Notes: generated by a model from the letters alone, not told the origin. DNA of 64,000 nt from JAXGXJ01 sp963816155 (GCA_963816155.1 CAWFJE010000005.1:62001-126000); one strand, 5' to 3'; counted from the first letter of the stretch, positions 8,306 to 17,002 are shown. A program made the numbers and translations.

Positions 8306-9379
8306 ATGGCGACGAATATCAAGCCCATCGTGTCTCGGCGCACGGTCGGAAGACTGAGTCTATATAGGCGTCTTCTCGACAGTCTCCGTCGTTCGGGCAC
8401 CACCAGCATCTACTCGCATCAACTTGCCCATCTGGCCGGGGTGAGCCCCACTGTGGTGCGCCGTGACTTCATGGTCATCGGCTACACCGGGAGCCCCAAC
8501 CGCGGCTACGAGGTGGAGACCTGCCTCAGAAGCATCGAGCGCTTCCTGGTGGGTGCCTCCCGGCAGGAGATCGCCCTGGTCGGCGTAGGCCGGCTCGGAA
8601 GAGCCCTCCTTTCGCACTTTTCGGAGTATCAGTTGATGCTGCACATCACCGCGGGCTTCGACACCGACTCTGGGATCGTGGGGACGACCGTCCAGGACTG
8701 CCCCATCTACGACATCGCCGATCTGGAGAAGGTCATCGACGAGCGGGGCATCCGCGTGGCCATCATCGCCGTGCCCGCCGAGATGGCGCAGGACATCGCC
8801 AACCGCTTGGTGGAGGTGGGCATTCTCAGCATCGTCACCTTCGCCGCCGTGGCCCTGCAGGTACCCGACGAGGTGTTCGTCGATTACGTGGACATCACCT
8901 CGGCCCTCGAGTCCGCCGCCTTCTTCGCCCAAGAGAGCCAGACGGACGACGCCTCAGAAGAAGACGGGCCCGAGACCGAGATCGTGGATCCCATCATCAA
9001 GAAGATCGACTCCCTGCTCGACGGCAACGGCCTGAGCCTCGAGCAGCTGGCGGAGCGCGTCGGAGCGCGCATCGTCGTGCCCGGGGCTCGCGGAAGCACG
9101 AACGTCACCAAGATCTACGCCGGCGACCGCGTGAGCGACCTGCTCCACGAGGCCTCCCAGAAGACGCTGCTGGTCACCAAGTTGGCCAACGTGCAGATGG
9201 TGAGGGTGGCGGAACTCATCGATGTCCCCGGCATCTGCTTTGTGGACGACGCCGATCCCAGCCAGGAGATCATCGAACTGGCCCAGGACAACGGGACCCT
9301 GCTCATGGTCTCACCTCTGGGCATCTTCGAGACCTGCGGGCTCATCTTCCACCACCTCTCCGAACAGAACCGCAACTGA
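8306..9379 (+). CDS. rex: Rex-type redox-sensing repressor fused to a DRTGG domain
   Basis: A 357-residue protein. Residues 1-85 form a Rex winged helix (RRTVGRLSLYRRLLDSL, then HLAGVSPTVVRRDF). Residues 88-210 are the Rossmann domain with GVGRLG for NAD(H), followed by the domain-swap helix (ALESAAFFAQES). Ordinary Rex ends there at about 210-230 residues. Here an acidic linker leads to an extra domain of about 110 residues (LSLEQLAERVGARIVV to GIFETCGLIF) that matches a DRTGG domain, known as a separate gene in clostridial hydrogenase clusters. The ATG at 8306 is chosen because Rex homology begins there; a GTG at 8216 is in frame but lies inside the promoter. First gene of the hydrogenase island; likely its repressor at low NADH/NAD+. 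Confidence 0.88.
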   Translation: MATNIKPIVSRRTVGRLSLYRRLLDSLRRSGTTSIYSHQLAHLAGVSPTVVRRDFMVIGYTGSPNRGYEVETCLRSIERFLVGASRQEIALVGVGRLGRALLSHFSEYQLMLHITAGFDTDSGIVGTTVQDCPIYDIADLEKVIDERGIRVAIIAVPAEMAQDIANRLVEVGILSIVTFAAVALQVPDEVFVDYVDITSALESAAFFAQESQTDDASEEDGPETEIVDPIIKKIDSLLDGNGLSLEQLAERVGARIVVPGARGSTNVTKIYAGDRVSDLLHEASQKTLLVTKLANVQMVRVAELIDVPGICFVDDADPSQEIIELAQDNGTLLMVSPLGIFETCGLIFHHLSEQNRN

Positions 9380-9392
9380 GGAAGGTCCGCGG

Positions 9393-11156
9393 GTGGAGTT
9401 CCTCTCCTATGAGATAAAGAGCAACGACTTCAGGCGGGCCGGTGACGCGTCCCGCGCCCTCAAAGTGCACCTCAAGCTGGTGGGCGCCGACGCCGAATCC
9501 ATCCGCCGCACCATGATCGCCGCCTACGAAGCGGAGATGAACGTGGTCATCCACGCCCAGGGTGGCCGCCTGGAGGCGCACCTGGCCGAGGTGGGCATCC
9601 ATGTGGACGTGATCGACAACGGGCCCGGCATCCCCAACCTCGAGCTGGCCATGAAGGAAGGCTTCTCGACCGCCAACGCCGAGGCCCGCTCCCTGGGCTT
9701 CGGGGCCGGCATGGGACTGCCGAACATCAAGCGCAGCAGCGACCGCCTGCGCGTGACCTCCCACGTGGACACGGGCACGCGCGTGAGCTTCACCGTGTTC
9801 TTCAAGGGAGAGGCGACCCGCGCCGCCCGCTATCTCTCCCTGCAGGCTTCGCGCGGACTCTGCCAGGACTGCCGGCGCTGCCTCACCGCCTGCCCCACAG
9901 AAGCCATCCGCATGCGTGAGCACGTGCCCGCCATACTCGAGCACCTGTGTATCGACTGCGGTGCCTGCGTGGCGGCCTGCAAGCCGGAGGCCCTCACCAT
10001 CCGCAACGACGTCTCCGGTCTGCACGAGATCACGGATAGACAAGATGCGCTGCTGGTCGTCCCCCCGGGGCTGCTGGTGGACTGCGGGCCCAAGTATTCT
10101 CCCGAGCGCGTCCTCGGGGCTTTGCGCTCGCTAGGCTTCGCGGACGTCGTCTCCATCACGCCCTACGAAGAAGCCTTGCGTCAAGCCGTGGCGACCTCGA
10201 CCCAGGCTGAGAGCGTCGAGCTTCCCGCCATCAGCCCCGTCTGTCCGGCCATCGTCAACCTTATCGAGTTGCGTTTCCCGTCGCTCATCCCCCATCTGGC
10301 TCCCTACGACTCCCCGCTGGAAGCCGTCCAGGCCGCCCATCCGGAGCAGCCCATGGTCTACGTGGTGTCGTGCCCCAGTCAGCGTTCGGCGCTCATCGCC
10401 AACGAGGTGGCGGGCGGCCTCCTGCCCGGCCGGGAGACCATCACCGAGTACGTGACGCCGGCCATGGCCCGCCAGGCGGCCATGGAGCAGTTGGTCGATC
10501 TACCCGATGAAGAGCAGGACAGCGGCGGGTCGGCGGCCCCTACCGAGGGCGCTGCCGAAGGCGCCGCGCCAGACGAGGCAGCGCTACCCAGCAAGGCTGC
10601 CGCCCACAGAACTGTGGCGGCCGGAGCCCGCACCACGGCCCGGATGACCCCCAAGGCCATGCAGGCCATGGAAGCCCGCCTATCCTCCGGCGGACCACAG
10701 ACGCCGCGCCTGGTGGTCACCGGTGTGGAGCACGTGGTGGCCGTCCTGGAGCAGTTGGAGAACGGCCTCTTGGGCAACGTGCCGGTGATAGAGCCCTACG
10801 CCTGCGAGGGAGGCTGTTTCGGATCCCCCTTCCTGCAGGAGGACTACCACGTGTCCCTCCATCGCTGGGAGGAGGCGGAGCGGACCCTGGCCCTGGACGC
10901 TCTCGAGTACGACCAAGAGCTCGTGCGCGCCGTCCCCAGGCGCCTTCCTGTGACGGCGCGGCCCGGCATCCGACTCGACGCCGACATGGGTCTGGCCATC
11001 GAGAAGCTGGGCCAGTTGCAGACCATCCTCGAGGATCTTCCGGGCAAGAACTGCGGCGCCTGCGGGGCTCCCAGTTGTACGGCCCTCGCCGAAGACGTGG
11101 TCCTGGAAAGAGCCTTGCTCACGGACTGCCCCTACATCGAGACCAGGAGGGGATGA
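9393..11156 (+). CDS. RsbW-like ATPase fused to ferredoxin, H-cluster-like and terminal Fe-S domains
   Basis: A 587-residue multidomain protein. Residues 1-138 are a GHKL/anti-sigma-type ATPase (VDVIDNGPGIP as G1, GFGAGMGLPNIK as G2). About 155-205 is a two-cluster ferredoxin (CQDCRRCLTACP, CIDCGACVAACKP). About 210-515 resembles the [FeFe]-hydrogenase large-subunit domain and keeps four Cys in H-cluster positions (VCPAIV, SCPSQ, ACEGGCFG), but it lacks the active-enzyme surroundings. A low-complexity insert (about 370-440) splits it. Residues 540-585 form an RnfB/AcsC-type [4Fe-4S] domain (CGACGAPSC). The GTG at 9393, with GAGGAAGG upstream, lies 13 bases after rex. In clostridia the ATPase and Fe-S parts are usually separate genes. 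A redox- or H2-responsive switch is inferred; catalysis is unlikely. Confidence 0.85.
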   Translation: MEFLSYEIKSNDFRRAGDASRALKVHLKLVGADAESIRRTMIAAYEAEMNVVIHAQGGRLEAHLAEVGIHVDVIDNGPGIPNLELAMKEGFSTANAEARSLGFGAGMGLPNIKRSSDRLRVTSHVDTGTRVSFTVFFKGEATRAARYLSLQASRGLCQDCRRCLTACPTEAIRMREHVPAILEHLCIDCGACVAACKPEALTIRNDVSGLHEITDRQDALLVVPPGLLVDCGPKYSPERVLGALRSLGFADVVSITPYEEALRQAVATSTQAESVELPAISPVCPAIVNLIELRFPSLIPHLAPYDSPLEAVQAAHPEQPMVYVVSCPSQRSALIANEVAGGLLPGRETITEYVTPAMARQAAMEQLVDLPDEEQDSGGSAAPTEGAAEGAAPDEAALPSKAAAHRTVAAGARTTARMTPKAMQAMEARLSSGGPQTPRLVVTGVEHVVAVLEQLENGLLGNVPVIEPYACEGGCFGSPFLQEDYHVSLHRWEEAERTLALDALEYDQELVRAVPRRLPVTARPGIRLDADMGLAIEKLGQLQTILEDLPGKNCGACGAPSCTALAEDVVLERALLTDCPYIETRRG

Positions 11157-11160
11157 GCGC

Positions 11161-11508
11161 ATGAAACTGGCCGAGGTCGCCCATGATCTGGAGCTCCGGG
11201 AACTCACTCCTCAGGTCCCCTGTGACGAGGACATCACGGGAGGCTACGCGTCCGACCTCCTGAGTGACGTGCTCGCGCACGCCCCCACTGGGGGAGTCCT
11301 CATCACCCTGCAGGTGCACCTCAACGTCATCGCCGTAGCCAGCCACGCCGGCCTGCAAGCCGTCATCTTCTCCTCCGAGCGGGTGCCGGAACAGGACGTC
11401 ATCGACCGGGCCGCCGGCGAGGGGCTGGCTCTCTTCGTGTCGCCCGCCGACACCTTCGAGATCGCCGGTCGCCTGTATGGGGCGGGATTGCGTGGGCGTA
11501 CGGGATGA
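11161..11508 (+). CDS. Stand-alone DRTGG-domain protein
   Basis: A 115-residue protein that is a single DRTGG domain. The signature loop is DITGGYASDLLSDVLA and the C-terminal half ends SPADTFEIAGRLYGAGL. It begins 4 bases after the preceding stop, so it is tightly coupled to the ATPase fusion. DRTGG domains also occur between the CBS and catalytic parts of some pyrophosphatases and in phosphotransacetylases; biochemical function is poorly known. It resembles the C-terminal domain of the Rex fusion two genes upstream, so the two may share a ligand or pair with each other. Confidence 0.85.
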   Translation: MKLAEVAHDLELRELTPQVPCDEDITGGYASDLLSDVLAHAPTGGVLITLQVHLNVIAVASHAGLQAVIFSSERVPEQDVIDRAAGEGLALFVSPADTFEIAGRLYGAGLRGRTG

Positions 11509-11554
11509 CCGGGGTGGTACGACGCCGAGATGGATGAGCGACGGGTAGCGACAG

Positions 11555-12415
11555 GTGGCAGCAGTACTGCGAAAGATAGTAGCCGACCTGCACGTCCACA
11601 CGGCGCTCTCGCCCTGTGGTGCGGAGGAGATGACGCCGCCGGCCATCGTGGCCGCGGCGCTGGAGGCCGGTCTTGACATGATCGCCATCTGCGACCACAA
11701 CACGGCGGGCAATGCCGCAGCGGTGCAGGAGGCGGCCGCCCTCTGGGCTGCCGCAGGTGGAGACTCGTTGGTGGTGCTGGCCGGCATGGAAGTCACCAGT
11801 GCCGAAGAGGTGCACGTGGTGGGCCTGTTTCCCGATGCGGCGGCCGCGGAGCGCGCCGCCACCGAGGTCCGTGCCGTCCTTCCTCCGGCCGACGAGGGCT
11901 ACTACGGGTTCTTCGGTCCCCAAGAGATCCTCGATTGCCAGGGCGACTCCACAGGGTCGGAAGCCAAAGCCCTTGCGCTGGCCTCCACGTTCGATCTGAG
12001 CGACACCGTGGCGCTCATCAAGAGACACGGCGGTCTGGCCGTGGCCGCCCACATCGACCGCAGAGGCTACGGCCTCCTGTCGCAGTTGGGCTGGTTCCCC
12101 GAAGATGCCGGCTTTGACGGCGTGGAGATCTCCCGCCACACTCTCGACGACTCCCCGCGCATGGAGCAGTTCCGCAGCTTCGGGGTGCCCCTCACGGGCT
12201 CGTCTGACGCCCACTACCCGCACGAGATAGGCGCCGGCCGCACCGTGATCATGGCCGAGGAACCCGCTCTTGCCGAACTCGTGCGCGCCTTCGCAGGCGA
12301 GGGTGGCCGCAGTGTCGATCGGGCCCCCACGGGTGACACTGGACCGGGTGGCGCCGGACCGAGTGCCACGACCGGCGGTCATGCAGACGGCGAAGGGAGC
12401 GGCGGTCATGCATGA
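11555..12415 (+). CDS. PHP-domain metal-dependent phosphoesterase-like protein
   Basis: A 286-residue protein of the PHP superfamily. Metal-binding motifs are visible: DLHVHTALSPCG at the N-terminus (HxH), AICDHNT, VAAHIDR and TGSSDAHYP. These give the four PHP motifs expected of an active phosphoesterase or nucleotidase. It starts at GTG 11555. The last part (DRAPTGDTGPGGAGPSATTGGHADGEG) is a Gly/Thr-rich, probably disordered tail that overlaps the next gene. PHP proteins recur in hydrogenase clusters with DRTGG proteins, but their substrate is not known. Confidence 0.88.
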   Translation: MAAVLRKIVADLHVHTALSPCGAEEMTPPAIVAAALEAGLDMIAICDHNTAGNAAAVQEAAALWAAAGGDSLVVLAGMEVTSAEEVHVVGLFPDAAAAERAATEVRAVLPPADEGYYGFFGPQEILDCQGDSTGSEAKALALASTFDLSDTVALIKRHGGLAVAAHIDRRGYGLLSQLGWFPEDAGFDGVEISRHTLDDSPRMEQFRSFGVPLTGSSDAHYPHEIGAGRTVIMAEEPALAELVRAFAGEGGRSVDRAPTGDTGPGGAGPSATTGGHADGEGSGGHA

Positions 12416-12941
12416 CCTCTCCCTCTATCTATTGGAGCTACTGGAGAACTCCATCCGGGCCGAGGCCACCCACATCGCTGTGGGCTTCTCTGCCGATAGG
12501 GCCTCCGACCGGCTCTGCCTCACCGTGGACGACGATGGCACCGGCCTCAAGATCGACGCCGCCGAGGTGCTCGATCCCTTCTACACCACAAAGCAGGATA
12601 AGAAGACGGGACTGGGACTCAGCCTTCTGAAGGCCGACGCCGAAGCCGCGGACGGCCATCTCACCATCGGCCGCTCGCCCACCCTCTCGGGGGTGCGCGT
12701 GGAGGCGGATATGGTCCTCAGCCACATCGACCGTACGCCCATCGGGGAGATCGGGGACAGCATCATGGTCATGGAGGTGACCAATCCGGAGATCGGCTTC
12801 ACCATCACACTCACAGGGGATCAATTCGATCCACCCGTCCACGACGGGACGCTGCGCGACGTGCGCCGGCGCCTCGACGAGGTCATCGGGGGGCTCGATC
12901 GACAGGAAGCAAGCGAACGGGCTAGGAGGTCCGGAGCATGA
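12408..12941 (+). CDS. Stand-alone histidine-kinase-type ATPase (GHKL) protein
   Basis: A 177-residue protein built around a GHKL ATP-binding domain: N-box LLENSIRAEATHIAV, G1 VDDDGTGL, F-box PFYTTK and G2 KTGLGLSLLKADAE. There is no dimerisation/phosphoacceptor domain, so it is not a complete sensor kinase. It overlaps the PHP gene end by 8 bases, and its own stop overlaps hydC (ATGA at 12938-12941). The ATG at 12408 is preferred over 12381 because of GGGAG upstream. It may act as a protein kinase or ATP-driven switch with the DRTGG and PHP proteins; this is inferred from clustering. Confidence 0.85.
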   Translation: MHDLSLYLLELLENSIRAEATHIAVGFSADRASDRLCLTVDDDGTGLKIDAAEVLDPFYTTKQDKKTGLGLSLLKADAEAADGHLTIGRSPTLSGVRVEADMVLSHIDRTPIGEIGDSIMVMEVTNPEIGFTITLTGDQFDPPVHDGTLRDVRRRLDEVIGGLDRQEASERARRSGA

Positions 12942-13486
12942 CAGTAGAGCAAGTGAACGGGGCGGGCACGTGTGCCGGCTGCGCCGAGGCTTCCGAAGAG
13001 GAGCTTCTGGCCATACTGGACGAGATCATCGAGGGCTACAAGGATAAACCGGGTGCGTTGATCCCGGTGTTGCAGCAGGCGCAGGCCGTGTTCGGATATC
13101 TCCCCGAGGTCGCTCTCAAGCGCGTGGCGGTGGGCATGAAGAAGCCCTACAGCGAGGTGGCCGGAGTGGTGAGCTTCTACTCCTTCTTCTCCACCGCGCC
13201 CCGGGGCAAGCACCTCATCAGGGTCTGTCTGGGAACGGCCTGTTACGTCCGCGGTGGACTCCAGGTCCTGGAGGCCATCAAGGACAAGCTGGGCATCGAC
13301 GTGGGCGAGACCACCGAGGACCGCCTGTTCTCACTGGAAGTGGCGCGCTGCTTCGGCGCCTGCGGTCTTGCTCCCGCAGTCTCAATCGACGACGAGGTGC
13401 ACCGCCGCGTGCGTGCGGCCCGCGTGGGGCAGATGCTCGCCAAGTACTACGAGCAGGAGGAGGTAGTCGAGCATGTCGCCGGTTGA
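12938..13486 (+). CDS. hydC: [FeFe]-hydrogenase gamma subunit, NuoE-like (set 1)
   Basis: A 182-residue thioredoxin-like [2Fe-2S] protein homologous to the complex I 24-kDa subunit. Ligand pairs are CLGTAC (C-x4-C) and CFGAC (C-x3-C), with the helical N-terminus (ALIPVLQQAQAVFGYLPEVAL) typical of NuoE/HydC/HndA. An extra N-terminal CAGCAEASEEE is unusual. It relays electrons in the NAD(P)-linked hydrogenase complex with the next three genes. Start overlaps the preceding stop (ATGA), and its end overlaps hndB by 14 bases, showing tight coupling. Confidence 0.93.
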   Translation: MTVEQVNGAGTCAGCAEASEEELLAILDEIIEGYKDKPGALIPVLQQAQAVFGYLPEVALKRVAVGMKKPYSEVAGVVSFYSFFSTAPRGKHLIRVCLGTACYVRGGLQVLEAIKDKLGIDVGETTEDRLFSLEVARCFGACGLAPAVSIDDEVHRRVRAARVGQMLAKYYEQEEVVEHVAG

Positions 13487-13874
13487 CGAATCGCAAACCA
13501 AGATCCGTGGCTTCGCCGATCTGCAGGCCATCAAGGACAAGACGCAGAGCCAGAACGCCCTGCGCGAAGACGGCTACCACGTGCTGGCCACCGTCCACAT
13601 GGGCACCTGCGGCATCGCCAGCGGGTCGCGCGCAGTCCTGACTGCCATGGTGGAAGAACTCTCCGCGTCCGGACGCCTGGACGTGCGTGTGACCACCTCC
13701 GGCTGTGTCGGCACCTGCGAGCGGGAACCCGTGATGACTATCGAGACCCTCGGCCAGCCCAAGGTCATGTACGGGGAACTGACGGCCGAGAAGGCCCGGC
13801 AGATCTTCCATGAGCACATCATGGGCGGCCAGTTGGTGCCGGAATACGTTGTCGTCTACGGCGACGAGAGTTGA
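13473..13874 (+). CDS. hndB: HndB-like [2Fe-2S] thioredoxin-fold hydrogenase subunit
   Basis: A 133-residue protein. After a charged N-terminal stretch it has the thioredoxin-like ferredoxin fold (HMGTCGIASGSRAV and SGCVGTCEREP), as in HndB of the four-subunit Desulfovibrio NADP-reducing hydrogenase. The extra subunit makes set 1 a four-gene hydrogenase (hydC-hndB-hydB-hydA), unlike set 2, which lacks it. It sits between hydC and the hydB fusion. Confidence 0.88.
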   Translation: MSPVDESQTKIRGFADLQAIKDKTQSQNALREDGYHVLATVHMGTCGIASGSRAVLTAMVEELSASGRLDVRVTTSGCVGTCEREPVMTIETLGQPKVMYGELTAEKARQIFHEHIMGGQLVPEYVVVYGDES

Positions 13875-13905
13875 TCTCGCCCCAGGAAGCATGAGGACTT
13901 GATAT

Positions 13906-16900
13906 ATGAACGGTACCACTGAGAACAAGACCCCCCGCATGCACATGATGATGTGCTTCGGCACCGCCTGTCTGTCATCGGGAGCCGAGCGGGTGAAGAC
14001 GGCTCTGGTAGAGCAACTGGAAACGCAGGGCATGGCCGACGACGTGCGGGTCATCGAGACCGGCTGCAACGGCTTCTGTGCCGGCGGCCCCCTGCTCGTC
14101 GTCTACCCCGGCGGGGTCTTCTACAACAAAGTACAGCCCGAAGACACGGCCGAGATCGTCTCCGAGCACGTCATCAAGGGCCGCCCCGTGGAGAGGCTGA
14201 TGTACCAGCATCCCACCACGCAGGCCCGCATCCCCCTGTTCAAGGACATCCCCTTCTTCGCGCGGCAGAACCTGCGCGTCCTGCGCAACAAGGGCCGCAT
14301 CGCGGCTGACAGCATCGACGAGTACATCGCGCGCGACGGCTATTCCGGTCTGGCCAAGGCCCTCACCGAGATGACCCCCGAGGACATCGTCCAGGAGATC
14401 AAGAAGAGCGGTCTGCGCGGCCGCGGAGGCGCCGGCTTCCCCACCGGCCTCAAGTGGGAGTTCTGCGCCAAGACTCCCGGCGACAAGAAGTACATCCTCT
14501 GTAACGCCGACGAGGGCGACCCGGGCGCGTTCATGGACAGGAGCATCCTGGAGAGCGATCCGCACGCCGTGCTCGAAGGCATGATGATCGGTGCCCGAGC
14601 CATCGGCGCCGACGAGGGCTACATCTACTGCCGGGCAGAGTACCCGCTGGCCCTGGAACGTCTGGGCATCGCCATCCAGGCCTGCCGCGACTACGGCCTG
14701 TTGGGCGAGAACATCCTCGACTCCGGCTTCAACTTCGACATCCACATCGCCAAGGGCTCCGGTGCCTTCGTCTGCGGTGAGGAGACGGCCCTCATGACGT
14801 CCATCGAGGGCAAGCGCGGCGAACCTCGCCCGCGGCCCCCGTTCCCGGCCCAGAAGGGCCTGTGGGGCAAGCCCTCCGTGCTCAACAACGTGGAGTCGCT
14901 GGCCACTATCGCCGGGATCATCCGCGAAGGCTCCGACTGGTTCCGCACCGCGGGCACCGAGACGAGCCCCGGCACCAAGATCTTCGCCCTCTCCGGCAAG
15001 GTCAACAACGTCGGTCTGGTAGAGGTCGACATGGGTATCCCCTTGGGCGACATCATCTACGACATCGCCGGCGGCATTCCAGGCAACGGCAAGTTCAAGG
15101 CTGCGCAGCTCGGCGGTCCCTCCGGAGGCTCCATCCCGCGTCAGCACCTGAACGTGCCCGTGGACTACGAATCGGTGCAGGAACTGGGCGCCATCATGGG
15201 CTCCGGCGGTCTCATCGTCATGGACGAGGACAGCTGCATGGTCGACATGGCCCGCTTCTTCCTGGAGTTCACCCAGGAGGAGAGCTGCGGCAAGTGCCCC
15301 CCCTGCCGGGTGGGGACCAAGCGCATGCTGGAGATCGTCACCCGCATCTGCAACGGCGAGGGCGAAGAAGGCGACATCGAGGCGCTCCTCGAGTTGGGTC
15401 AGACCATCAAGGACACGGCTCTGTGTGGGCTGGGCCAGACGGCTCCCAACCCCGTCCTCAGCAACATCCGCTACTTCCGCAAGGAGTTCGAGGACCACAT
15501 CAAGTACCATCACTGCGAGGCTGGCGTGTGCTCGAGCATGTTCGTGGCCCGCTGCAGCAACGCCTGCCCGGCCTCCGTGCACGTGCCCGGCTTCGTGAGC
15601 CTCATCGGCGAGAAGCGCTTCGACGAGGCCCTCCGCCTCCACCGCGAGCGCAACCCCCTCGCCAGCATCTGCGGCCGCGTGTGCTTCCACCCCTGCGAAG
15701 AGAAGTGCCAGCGCGCCTCCCTGGACGAACCGGTGGCCATCCGCGCCCTCAAGCGCTTCATGACCGAACAGGAGACCGAGGTCCAGCTTCCGCGAGTGGA
15801 AGTAAGCGAAGAGAACGCCAAGCGCAAGATCGCCGTCATCGGAGGCGGCCCGGCCGGCCTCTCCTGCGCCTACTTCCTGGCCCGCCTCGGTTACAAGCCC
15901 ACCATCTTCGAGAAGGAAGCGAGCGCGGGCGGCATGCTGGTGCAGGCCATCCCCGCCTACCGGCTTCCTCGCGAGGAATTGGGCCGCGAGATCAGCATGA
16001 TCGAAAGCATGGGCGTGACCATCGAGACCGGCAAGGCGCTGGGACGTGACTTCACGCTCCAAGGTCTCCGGAGCGAGGGTTACGACGCCGCCTTCCTGGG
16101 CCTGGGCGCCCCCGAAGGTCAGGGCATGGGCGTCACCGGCGAGGAAGGCGAAGGCGTGACTGAAGCGCTCACCTTCCTGCGTGAGTACAACGTCAACGGC
16201 ACCGCCGAAGTCGGCAAGCAGGTGGTCATCGTGGGCGCAGGTAACTCGGCCATGGACGCCGCCCGCACCGCTATCCGCCTGGGCGCCGAGCACGTGACCA
16301 TCCTCTACCGCCGCACCCGGGCGCAGATGCCTGCCTGGGCGGAAGAGGTCGACGCCACCGCGGACGAGGGCATCGAGCTCAAGACCCTGGTATCGCCCAA
16401 GGAGATCGTACGCGGTCCCAAGGGTGAGGTCAGGGGCGTCATCTGCACGACCATGGACCTCGGCCCCTACGACCACAGCGGTCGCCGTAAGGCCGTGGAG
16501 AGTCATAGCCCCGACTTCTTCATCGAGTGCGACCAAGTCATCGCCGCCATCGGCCAGTCCCTGGATACGAGCGCGGTGCTCGGCGGCCTGGAAGTGGCGA
16601 CCCACCGCGGTTGGATCGCAGCCGATCCCACCACCGGCGCCACCTCCGTCGACTGGATCTTCGCGGGCGGCGACGCCGCCACCGGGCCCGACAGCGTGGT
16701 CGCTGCCGTGGGCGCCGGCGAACGCGCCGCGGTAGGGATCGATTCGCTCCTCACCGGCGTGAACCACGCCTTCTGGCGCCGGGACATCGCCGTGGACGTA
16801 TCCTTCGACCCCGACGCCGACCCGGTCGACACGGCACGCGCCGCCGTCGATTGCCTCGACCCCGCCATCCGGGCCTGTTCGTTCAGCGAAGTCGAGCTCC

Positions 16901-16998
16901 CTTGGGAGATGGAAGTAGCTCTTGCCGAAGCCAAGCGCTGCCTGCGCTGCGACTACGGGAAGATCCCGGTCGAGGTCGCGGACAGCAAGGAGATGTGA
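13906..16998 (+). CDS. hydB: Hydrogenase beta subunit (NuoF-like) fused to a GltD/NfnB-like flavoprotein
   Basis: A 1030-residue fusion. Residues 10-100 are a [2Fe-2S] thioredoxin fold (CFGTAC, GCNGFCAGGP). About 120-540 is NuoF: FMN/NADH-binding LRGRGGAGFPTGLKW, GDPGAFMDRS, an SLBB-like region and a [4Fe-4S] site (CGKCPPCRVGTKRM, CGLGQTA). In place of the usual HydB C-terminal ferredoxin comes a glutamate-synthase-small-subunit-like half: Cys-rich CGRVCFHPCEEKCQR, FAD-binding AVIGGGPAGLSCAYFLA (about 645), NAD(P)-binding IVGAGNSAMDAAR (about 775) and a terminal CLRCD. The NuoF half should oxidise or reduce NADH. The second half resembles NfnB/StnC-type transhydrogenase subunits and may handle NADPH; that is inference. 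Confidence 0.92.
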   Translation: MNGTTENKTPRMHMMMCFGTACLSSGAERVKTALVEQLETQGMADDVRVIETGCNGFCAGGPLLVVYPGGVFYNKVQPEDTAEIVSEHVIKGRPVERLMYQHPTTQARIPLFKDIPFFARQNLRVLRNKGRIAADSIDEYIARDGYSGLAKALTEMTPEDIVQEIKKSGLRGRGGAGFPTGLKWEFCAKTPGDKKYILCNADEGDPGAFMDRSILESDPHAVLEGMMIGARAIGADEGYIYCRAEYPLALERLGIAIQACRDYGLLGENILDSGFNFDIHIAKGSGAFVCGEETALMTSIEGKRGEPRPRPPFPAQKGLWGKPSVLNNVESLATIAGIIREGSDWFRTAGTETSPGTKIFALSGKVNNVGLVEVDMGIPLGDIIYDIAGGIPGNGKFKAAQLGGPSGGSIPRQHLNVPVDYESVQELGAIMGSGGLIVMDEDSCMVDMARFFLEFTQEESCGKCPPCRVGTKRMLEIVTRICNGEGEEGDIEALLELGQTIKDTALCGLGQTAPNPVLSNIRYFRKEFEDHIKYHHCEAGVCSSMFVARCSNACPASVHVPGFVSLIGEKRFDEALRLHRERNPLASICGRVCFHPCEEKCQRASLDEPVAIRALKRFMTEQETEVQLPRVEVSEENAKRKIAVIGGGPAGLSCAYFLARLGYKPTIFEKEASAGGMLVQAIPAYRLPREELGREISMIESMGVTIETGKALGRDFTLQGLRSEGYDAAFLGLGAPEGQGMGVTGEEGEGVTEALTFLREYNVNGTAEVGKQVVIVGAGNSAMDAARTAIRLGAEHVTILYRRTRAQMPAWAEEVDATADEGIELKTLVSPKEIVRGPKGEVRGVICTTMDLGPYDHSGRRKAVESHSPDFFIECDQVIAAIGQSLDTSAVLGGLEVATHRGWIAADPTTGATSVDWIFAGGDAATGPDSVVAAVGAGERAAVGIDSLLTGVNHAFWRRDIAVDVSFDPDADPVDTARAAVDCLDPAIRACSFSEVELPWEMEVALAEAKRCLRCDYGKIPVEVADSKEM

Positions 16999-17002
16999 GC
17001 AG

